Shown here in pieces: positions 5,838 through 11,308 of a DNA stretch of 11,308 nt. Below the pieces are notes generated by a model, which ran no database searches, had not been told where the DNA came from, and saw nothing but the letters and a program-made list of their open reading frames with translations. Origin of the DNA: JASLPR01 sp964496475 (GTDB lineage: Bacteria; Chloroflexota; UBA11872; VXNJ01); NCBI GenBank assembly GCA_964496475.1, contig CAZBZS010000063.1, positions 1 through 11,308 of the forward strand. Direction: 5' to 3'. The stretch's first letter is position 1. The number at the start of each line of letters is the position of its first letter. The position numbers and the translations under genes are program-made.

Positions 5838-6356
5838 ATGGGCCGACCGGTACGCAGCGGCACAAACACATTGCCGCGAGTGCTGGCCGGACTGTTGGTG
5901 CCGATCGCCGGTATCTTGCTGTTGACGTTCTATCTCTCGAACCGCCCGGCAGAAGCAGATGCGGCCGTGCAGGCCTCGTCTTCGGCAAGTGGAGCGTCCC
6001 GGGCGTCGGCCGAGCCCGCGGCGGGGTCGGGGGTGGCGGGTGAATCGGCGGGACCTGTCACAAAACCGGTGGACATGCTGGTGGTGGAACCGACTGCCAC
6101 CCCGGAGCCGATGCCAGAACCTACCGCCACGCCACCGTCGACGGTCACGCCGACGAGTGGGGTACGTGGGACCGTGAACGCCGATGATGGCCTGAACATC
6201 CGCAGCGGACCGTCCACGAATTTTGGCGTGTTGCGAGTCGCGCCATTTGGTGCGGTAGTGGAATTGACGGGAGAGTCCATGCCTGAAGGCGATCTGTTGT
6301 GGGTTGAGCTTGTGGAAGATGGCTGGGTTCAGGATCAGTACCTGGACTTTGAGTAA
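5838..6356 (+). CDS. Membrane-anchored bacterial SH3-domain protein
   Basis: The 172-residue product has a basic N-terminus and one hydrophobic segment (about 14-33, VLAGLLVPIAGILLLTFYL). This fits an uncleaved anchor with the rest outside the membrane. An Ala/Ser/Gly-rich region and a Pro/Thr linker (PTATPEPMPEPTATPP, 85-100) lead to a C-terminal bacterial SH3 domain at about 110-171. Its markers are VNADDGLNIRSGPS, then GVLRVAPFGAVVEL and W...V.DGWVQDQYL. Such domains usually bind cell-envelope peptides or glycans, but no enzymatic domain is present, so the partner is unknown. PTATP linkers are common in Chloroflexota secreted proteins. TAGGAG at 5825-5830 lies 7 bases before the ATG and supports the start. 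It sits 88 bases after glnA with no visible functional link. Confidence 0.85.
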   Translation: MGRPVRSGTNTLPRVLAGLLVPIAGILLLTFYLSNRPAEADAAVQASSSASGASRASAEPAAGSGVAGESAGPVTKPVDMLVVEPTATPEPMPEPTATPPSTVTPTSGVRGTVNADDGLNIRSGPSTNFGVLRVAPFGAVVELTGESMPEGDLLWVELVEDGWVQDQYLDFE

Positions 6357-6385
6357 TCGGGACGGGGTGGCCGGCGGTCGATTCG

Positions 6386-6391
6386 TTGACA
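6386..6391 (+). promoter_or_regulatory. Possible -35 box ahead of alaX-ileS
   Basis: A perfect TTGACA occurs in the 141-base gap before alaX. The matching -10 position (GAGACT at 18 bases) is poor, so this is a weak promoter candidate. Confidence 0.2.
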
Positions 6392-6497
6392 GCCGGGAGC
6401 GGGCTCTGGGAGACTCGCCAGTCCACCGAAAGGTTGGCGTGGCCGGCCGACCGGTGGCGACGCGGCACTACCCGACCGAACGCGAGGAGTAGCGGCA

Positions 6498-7265
6498 GTG
6501 GGCGCGAGACCCCTCTACTACGAAAACGTTTACCTGAAGAATTTTGAGGCTACGGTGGTGGGTGTAGATGGGGTGTCGGTGTTTCTGAACGAGACCGCGT
6601 TTTACCCGCGCGGAGGCGGGCAACCGACGGACCGCGGGACGTTGGAGAGCGAGAGCGGCACGGGTTGGGTGGTGGGGGTGTCTAAACAGGATGGGGATAT
6701 CGTGCACGAGATCGAGGGGGAGATCCCGGCTGCCGGTGAGGAGGTGACGGCCTATCTGGACTGGGAGTTGCGCTACCGCCTGATGCGTCTGCACACGGCG
6801 CTGCATATCATGTCGGCGGTGGTGTACCGGACCTGGGGAGCGACGGTGACGGGAGCGAACATCGCCGACGACGGATCGAAGGCCAGGATGGATTTCGCTT
6901 TGGAGGGGATGCGGGTGGCGGACCTGCTTGAGGAGATCGGCGCGGCGGTGAATGCTGATATCGGCAAGGAGGTGCCGGTGAAGACCTATGAACTTCCGCG
7001 GGCGGAGGCGATGGAGATTCCGGATTTGATTCGGACGCGGCTCAGCCTTCTTCCAGAAGGTCTTAAAAGCGTGCGCATCGTGGAAATCGAAGGGGTTGAT
7101 TTGCAGGCGGACGGGGGGACGCATGTCTCGAATACGCGTGAGGTGGGACGGGTGAAAATTCTGGGAGGAAGTAACAAGGGCAGGATCAACCGCCGGGTGG
7201 AAATCGCGCTGGACGATCCGGAAGTGAAGCCGCGCCCGGACGCGCCGCCGGTTGAAGCAGAGTAG
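6498..7265 (+). CDS. alaX: Alanyl-tRNA editing protein AlaX-M type
   Basis: AlaX proteins are free-standing relatives of the AlaRS editing domain that hydrolyse Ser- or Gly-mischarged tRNA-Ala in the cytoplasm. The 255-residue product has the N-terminal glycine motif FYPRGGGQPTDRG (35-47). It also has the zinc-binding HTALH at 99-103 and a C-terminal DGGTH at 205-209. Length and the N-terminal domain fit the AlaX-M class, which lacks the AlaRS synthetase body. The second metal motif is usually written C..xH: here Asp205 stands where the cysteine would be, with His209 kept. I am not sure how common this is in the subfamily. The start is GTG with GAGGAG (6484-6489) 8 bases upstream. It lies 9 bases before the synthetase gene, probably in one transcript. 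Confidence 0.9.
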   Translation: MGARPLYYENVYLKNFEATVVGVDGVSVFLNETAFYPRGGGQPTDRGTLESESGTGWVVGVSKQDGDIVHEIEGEIPAAGEEVTAYLDWELRYRLMRLHTALHIMSAVVYRTWGATVTGANIADDGSKARMDFALEGMRVADLLEEIGAAVNADIGKEVPVKTYELPRAEAMEIPDLIRTRLSLLPEGLKSVRIVEIEGVDLQADGGTHVSNTREVGRVKILGGSNKGRINRRVEIALDDPEVKPRPDAPPVEAE

Positions 7266-7274
7266 CGGGCGGGC

Positions 7275-10200
7275 ATGTTCAAAAGGCCGGCCAGAGTCCC
7301 CGATTTCAATGAGATCGAGGAGAACGTTCTCAAGCTATGGGATGAACGGGATAGTTTTGGCGCGCTGAACGAAAAGAACCGCGACGGGGAGAGATTTTCG
7401 TTCATTGACGGGCCGATAACGGCGAACAATCCGATGGGTGTACACCACGCTTGGGGCCGGACGTACAAGGACATCTATCAGCGGTACAAGGCGATGCGGG
7501 GCTACGCGCAGCGCTATCAGAACGGGTTCGATTGCCAGGGCCTGTGGGTGGAGGTGGAGGTGGAGCGGTATCTGGGGCTGAATTCGAAGCGGGAGATTGA
7601 GGAATACGGGCTGGCGGAATTCTCGCGAGCATGTAGCGGGCGGGTGGATCGATTCTCGGAGCGGATCACGGCCCAGTCGAGGCGGCTGGGGATGTGGATG
7701 GACTGGGAGAATTCGTATTACACCCATAGCAACGCGAACATCGAGCATATCTGGGCGTTTTTGAAGAAATGTGACGAGCACGGCTGGGTGCAGCGGGGTG
7801 GCAGGGTGATGCCCTGGTGCATCCGCTGCGGGACAACGCTGTCGCAACATGAGCTGGTGGGGACCGACACGTACCAGGAGACCACCCATACGGCGGTTAC
7901 GCTGAGATTCCCGATCGCCGAGCGGGAGAACGAGTACCTGCTGGTGTGGACGACGACCCCGTGGACGCTGGCAGGGAATGTGGCCTGCGCGGTGCATCCG
8001 GAACTGCCCTATGTGATGGCGGAGGTCGATGGGGCGGCTTACTACCTCTCTAAGGGCACGTTGCAAATCGTGTTGCCGGACGACCACAAAGTGCTGGCGG
8101 AGGTAATGGGCTCGGACCTGGTTGGATTGAGGTATACGGGGCCGTGGGACGAGCTGCCGGCGCAGGTGGGAGTGGAACATCGGGTGGTGGGTTGGGACGA
8201 GGTGTCGGAAGAGGAGGGGACTGGGATCGTCCATATCGCGCCGGGATCGGGGGTGGAGGACTTCGCTCTGGGGAAGGACGAGGGTCTGCCGGTGGTGAAA
8301 CCGATCGACGGCGAGGGCCGGTACGTCGATGGGTTCGGGCCGCTGGAGGGTTTGAACGTGCTGGAGGCGACGGACTTGATCCTGGAGTCGCTGGAAGGGA
8401 AGGGACTGCTGTTCGGCTCGGGAGACTACGTGCATCGCTATCCGGTCTGCTGGCGGTGCAAGCAGGAGATTGTTTTCACCTATGTGGATGAGTGGTTCCT
8501 GGCCTGCGATGAGATTCGACCACGGATGAAGGCGGCGGCGGAGAAGGTGAACTGGGTACCGGAATCCGCCGGGAAGCGAATGCAGGACTGGCTGGACAAC
8601 ATGGGAGACTGGGCGATTTCGCGAAAGCGGTACTGGGGTCTGCCATTGCCGTTTTACTGCTGTGAAAATCTCGATTGCCGGTATGTGATGGTGGTGGGCT
8701 CGATGAAGGAACTACGTGAGCTGGCGGTGGATCCGACGATTGTCGATTCGCTACCGGAATTGCATAAACCCTGGATCGACGATGTGCGAATTCGCTGTCC
8801 GGAGTGCGGCGAGGAAGTGGAGCGGGTGCCGGAGGTCGGGGATTGCTGGCTGGACGCGGGAATTGTGTCGTTCGCGACGCTCGACTACATGTACGAGGAT
8901 CAGTCGAAGCAGGAGACGACCTGGCACAAGTGGTATCCGGCGGAGTTTGTGCTGGAAATGCGGGAGCAGATACGGCTGTGGTTCTACTCGATGCTGTTCA
9001 TGAGCGTGACGCTGGAGGATCGGGCGCCATACGAGAATCTGTTCGTTTACGAAAAAGTTATGGATGAGAAGGGCGAGCCAATGCATCGCTCGTTCGGCAA
9101 CTCGATTGATTTTGACGATGCCGTGAGGGAGATGGGGGCGGATGTGACGCGCTGGATGTACGCAGGCACGAACCCAATGACGAACGTGCGGTTCGGATAT
9201 GGCGCCGGGAAGGACGTGGTGCGGAAGCTGCTGACACTCTGGAATGTTTACGTTTTCTTCCTGACTTATGCTGAGCTGGACGGGTTCGATCCGAAGGCCC
9301 CGGCGCTGGCGGTTACGGAACGGGCTCCGCTGGACCGCTGGATCGTCAGCCGGCTTCACACACTGCTGGGCAAGGCCGAGAAGGCGCTGGACGAGTACTG
9401 GGTCTACCCACTCATGGATCAGATCGAGACGTTCTGGAATGACCTTTCGAATTGGTACGTGCGCCTGAGCCGGCGGCGATTCTGGAAGTCGCAGGCGGAC
9501 GACGACAAGATGGCAGCGTACGCGACGCTGCACGAGGTGCTGGTGGCACAGGCGAAGTTGATGGGTCCGGTGGCGCCGTTTCTGGCGGAGGAGCTGTACC
9601 AGAATCTCGTCGTCGAGGCCGATGCCGATTCGCCCGATAGCGTCTTTTTGAACGAATGGCCGCTGGCGGATGCCGCTCTCATCGATGATGTGCTGGAAAC
9701 CGAAATGGAGACGGTGCAGAGGGTTGTGGGGCTGGGTAGGGCGGCGCGGGCCACGTCGGAAATGAAAACTAGACAACCGTTGAAGGAGCTCGTAGTGGGG
9801 CTGTCTCGGTCAGGTGACCGGGATGCGGTAAGGCAACACCTGCAGCTGGTTCTGGATGAGGTCAATGTTAAAGCGGTGCGGTTCGTCGAGGGCGGTCATG
9901 AACTACTGACCCATGAAATTAAGCCCAATTACCGGAACCTGGGACCGCAATTCGGCAAGCAGATGGGTGCAGTGGCAGCGGCGATCGAAGGGTTGGATCC
10001 GGCGACGTGCGCAACCGCGATCGAGAACGGGGAGTCGGTGGTGATCGAGATCGGCGGCGAGCGGCACGACCTCGGCCCGGACGATTTGGACGTCCGGCAT
10101 CGTGAACTGGAGGGCTACGCGGTGGCGAATGAGGGCGGTGTGGTGGCGGGCCTTGCGCTAACTCTGACGGACGAACTAAGGACCGAAGGCAAGGCGCGGG

Positions 10201-10445
10201 AGATCGTGCACGCAGTGCAGAACGCTAGGCGTCAGGCCGGGTTTGATGTCTCCGATCGCATCCGGTTGTCCCTGTCCGGCGAGGAAGTGGCGCCGGTGCT
10301 GGCCGCGTTCGATACTCACATAGCAGGCGAGGTGCTTGCTCTCGAGGTCACGACCGAGACGCCCGAGGTCGGAATGTACGTGGAGACGATGTCGCTCGAA
10401 GGCGGCGAGGTCACGATTGGCATTGTACGGGTCGAAGCGGGCTAG
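7275..10445 (+). CDS. ileS: Isoleucyl-tRNA synthetase-like class I enzyme with variant signatures
   Basis: The 1056-residue product has the full architecture of a large class I synthetase of the Ile/Val/Leu group. The Rossmann half is at about 40-200 and 440-640. A CP1 editing insert lies between, with WTTTPWTLAGN (225-235) and GTGIVHIAPGSGVEDF (315-330, Asp329 being the likely editing aspartate). WAISRKRYWGLPLP is at 446-459. The anticodon-binding helices are at about 680-850, with a C-terminal extension to 1056. Zinc-type pairs occur at C182/C185, C392/C395 and C508/C511. The length, WAISR.RYWG and CWLDAG (524-529) favour IleRS over ValRS. Both catalytic signatures differ: HIGH is HAWG (58-61) and KMSKS is PMHRS (602-606). 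I recall a subfamily with similar NPMGVHHAWGR and PMHKS motifs, so this is probably a known variant. The start ATG lacks a strong ribosome site. Confidence 0.85.
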   Translation: MFKRPARVPDFNEIEENVLKLWDERDSFGALNEKNRDGERFSFIDGPITANNPMGVHHAWGRTYKDIYQRYKAMRGYAQRYQNGFDCQGLWVEVEVERYLGLNSKREIEEYGLAEFSRACSGRVDRFSERITAQSRRLGMWMDWENSYYTHSNANIEHIWAFLKKCDEHGWVQRGGRVMPWCIRCGTTLSQHELVGTDTYQETTHTAVTLRFPIAERENEYLLVWTTTPWTLAGNVACAVHPELPYVMAEVDGAAYYLSKGTLQIVLPDDHKVLAEVMGSDLVGLRYTGPWDELPAQVGVEHRVVGWDEVSEEEGTGIVHIAPGSGVEDFALGKDEGLPVVKPIDGEGRYVDGFGPLEGLNVLEATDLILESLEGKGLLFGSGDYVHRYPVCWRCKQEIVFTYVDEWFLACDEIRPRMKAAAEKVNWVPESAGKRMQDWLDNMGDWAISRKRYWGLPLPFYCCENLDCRYVMVVGSMKELRELAVDPTIVDSLPELHKPWIDDVRIRCPECGEEVERVPEVGDCWLDAGIVSFATLDYMYEDQSKQETTWHKWYPAEFVLEMREQIRLWFYSMLFMSVTLEDRAPYENLFVYEKVMDEKGEPMHRSFGNSIDFDDAVREMGADVTRWMYAGTNPMTNVRFGYGAGKDVVRKLLTLWNVYVFFLTYAELDGFDPKAPALAVTERAPLDRWIVSRLHTLLGKAEKALDEYWVYPLMDQIETFWNDLSNWYVRLSRRRFWKSQADDDKMAAYATLHEVLVAQAKLMGPVAPFLAEELYQNLVVEADADSPDSVFLNEWPLADAALIDDVLETEMETVQRVVGLGRAARATSEMKTRQPLKELVVGLSRSGDRDAVRQHLQLVLDEVNVKAVRFVEGGHELLTHEIKPNYRNLGPQFGKQMGAVAAAIEGLDPATCATAIENGESVVIEIGGERHDLGPDDLDVRHRELEGYAVANEGGVVAGLALTLTDELRTEGKAREIVHAVQNARRQAGFDVSDRIRLSLSGEEVAPVLAAFDTHIAGEVLALEVTTETPEVGMYVETMSLEGGEVTIGIVRVEAG
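10442..10445. other. Shared CTAG stop for two convergent genes
   Basis: The palindrome CTAG holds both stops. The plus-strand synthetase uses TAG at 10443-10445, and the minus-strand tsaC gene uses TAG at 10444-10442. The two reading frames overlap by three bases with no space for a separate terminator between them. Confidence 0.9.
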
Positions 10446-11074
10446 TCTTCGATGTCTGTCGACACTAGGCCCGGAATTGTCTCCTGGAGCGTCGCCGGGA
10501 GGATCGAACCGACTCTGAGCACGCGGGCCGGTTCCTGCGCGACGCTGACCACAGTGGAGGAGGCGGCGCCCGCCGATTTACCGGCGAGGATGTAGTCCAC
10601 TTCGCCGCCAAATTCGTCAAGGGCCGACGCCGCGTCCGAGACGGGTTGTCCCCCGGTCCGATTGGCGCTGGTGCCAACGACTGGGCAGCCGACGGCTTCG
10701 ATCATGTGGCGAACCGATGCGGACGCGGGAACTCGCAGTCCGATGGTACCGTCTGGTGCGATGATTTCGGCGGGTGGGTCTGGAAGCGCTTGTGCGACGA
10801 TGGTCAGGGCGCCGGGCCAGAACGCCTCAGCCAGTATTTGAAAGGCGGGGTTAATTGCGACCAGAGCTGCTGCCTGTTCGAGGTTGGCGATCAGCACGGG
10901 AAGTCCTTTGTCGGAGCTGCGCCCTTTCATCCCCAGAATTCTCGCGATGGCCTGAGGAGAATGGATAGAGCAGCCGAGGCCGAAAACGGTGTCGGTGGGG
11001 AAGGCGACGACCCCGCCCGACTCGACGATCGCGGCGGCCTGCAACCAGTCGGTACTGAGCACGGGGGGTGGCAA
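10442..11074 (-). CDS. tsaC: Threonylcarbamoyl-AMP synthase TsaC (YrdC/Sua5 domain)
   Basis: TsaC makes threonylcarbamoyl-AMP from threonine, bicarbonate and ATP, the first step of t6A modification at position 37 of ANN-decoding tRNAs. The 210-residue product has the family motifs in order. PTDTVFGLGC is at 26-35, and the K..R motif is at K50 and R52, followed by DKGLPVLIA. WPGALTIV is at 86-93, IGLRVPA at 111-117, and the S.N motif at S136/N138 in GTSANRTGG. It is a single-domain TsaC: the larger Sua5 domain is absent. The longest reading starts at a TTG (11074-11072), with a weak AGG-type site upstream. A GTG four codons later is an alternative. It lies 3 bases after the HAD gene and is convergent with the synthetase gene. 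Confidence 0.93.
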   Translation of the reverse strand: MPPPVLSTDWLQAAAIVESGGVVAFPTDTVFGLGCSIHSPQAIARILGMKGRSSDKGLPVLIANLEQAAALVAINPAFQILAEAFWPGALTIVAQALPDPPAEIIAPDGTIGLRVPASASVRHMIEAVGCPVVGTSANRTGGQPVSDAASALDEFGGEVDYILAGKSAGAASSTVVSVAQEPARVLRVGSILPATLQETIPGLVSTDIED

Positions 11075-11077
11075 TAC

Positions 11078-11308
11078 TTAGGCCTGGAGAATCAGTGTCT
11101 CGAGGGCGGTCGCCACGCCGTCGTGCTCCATGTCGTCGGTTATGTAGTCGGCGCGGGCCTTCACCTCCGGCGCGCCGTTGCCCATCGCGACGCCAAAACC
11201 GGCGGCGGTGACTAGGTCGAGATCGTTGAGGTTGTCGCCGATCCCCATGACGCGCTCGATGGGCACGCCGAGGTGGGCGGCGAGACTCCGGAGAGCCCGT
11301 CCTTTTGA
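11078..11308 (-). CDS. Cof-type HAD phosphatase, C-terminal part (runs off the window)
   Basis: The frame is open from the window edge to the TAA at 11080-11078, 76 residues. It begins SKGRALRSLAAHLGVPIERV and continues with MGIGDNLNDLDLVTAAGFGV, AMGNGAPEVKARADYIT and a DGVA segment. This is the usual end of Cof/YidA-type HAD phosphatases: the conserved lysine near K.G.AL..L, then the GD..ND acidic pair that binds magnesium, then G.AMGNA...VK..A. These enzymes dephosphorylate small sugar phosphates, flavin precursors or similar metabolites, and substrate cannot be read from this part. The N-terminal DXD nucleophile motif lies outside the window. tsaC follows after 3 bases, so the two are probably one operon. 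Confidence 0.9.
   Translation of the reverse strand, partial: SKGRALRSLAAHLGVPIERVMGIGDNLNDLDLVTAAGFGVAMGNGAPEVKARADYITDDMEHDGVATALETLILQA

Noticed and set aside
6357..6497. A small gene between the SH3 protein and alaX
   Set aside because: The open frame overlaps the SH3 gene out of frame and has no ribosome site or family features.
7335..8435. A 366-codon minus-strand frame inside the synthetase gene
   Set aside because: It is a shadow caused by the strong codon bias of the plus-strand gene; the translation is rich in His, Arg and Pro with no domain.
8751..9776. A 341-codon minus-strand frame inside the synthetase gene
   Set aside because: Same shadow effect; the plus-strand gene is continuous and recognisable here.
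10446..10520. A terminator between the synthetase and tsaC genes
   Set aside because: The genes overlap at their stops, and no hairpin with a T-run was found nearby.

Overview
This window looks like part of a bacterial chromosome from an uncultured Chloroflexota-like lineage (Dehalococcoidia/SAR202 type). That placement is an inference. It rests on a holB-yaaT gene pair, a PTATP-type linker in an SH3 lipid-side or envelope protein, and a long class I tRNA synthetase with variant HIGH and KMSKS signatures. Most of the sequence is GC-rich. The plus strand is G-rich throughout: plus-strand genes favour G-ending codons and minus-strand genes favour C-ending ones.

Left end (1-1957, minus strand): a damaged piece of a flagellar operon. 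In transcription order it holds a FliM C-terminal tail without the rest of the gene, an intact-looking fliN, an intact-looking fliO, a FlhA C-terminal tail of at most 85 codons with no start codon, and the first 44 codons of flhF, which runs off the window. fliP, fliQ, fliR, flhB and most of flhA, which normally lie between fliO and flhF, are absent. This is either real decay of the cluster by deletion or a faulty assembly join.

Middle (1958-4297, plus strand): a divergent spacer with an inverted repeat and two tiny chained ORFs leads into holB (clamp-loader delta prime) and yaaT/ricT (PSP1 family). This pair is conserved in many Gram-positive-type genomes. A spacer of about 275 bases with no convincing gene follows.

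Next (4298-6356, plus strand): glnA, a type I glutamine synthetase whose base composition is clearly less GC-rich than its neighbours, then a small membrane-anchored SH3-domain protein.

Right (6498-10445, plus strand): alaX (alanyl-tRNA editing) and a 1056-residue isoleucyl-tRNA synthetase-like gene, 9 bases apart and probably co-transcribed. Both act in translation quality control.

Right end (10442-11308, minus strand): tsaC/yrdC (tRNA t6A synthesis) and the C-terminal part of a Cof-type HAD phosphatase, 3 bases apart and probably one operon. The synthetase and tsaC converge, and their TAG stop codons share one CTAG.

I saw no RNA genes, insertion sequences, CRISPR arrays or prophage genes, and no convincing novel multi-gene system. 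The points most worth checking are the broken flagellar cluster, the synthetase signature motifs, the composition of glnA, and the small ORFs ahead of holB.
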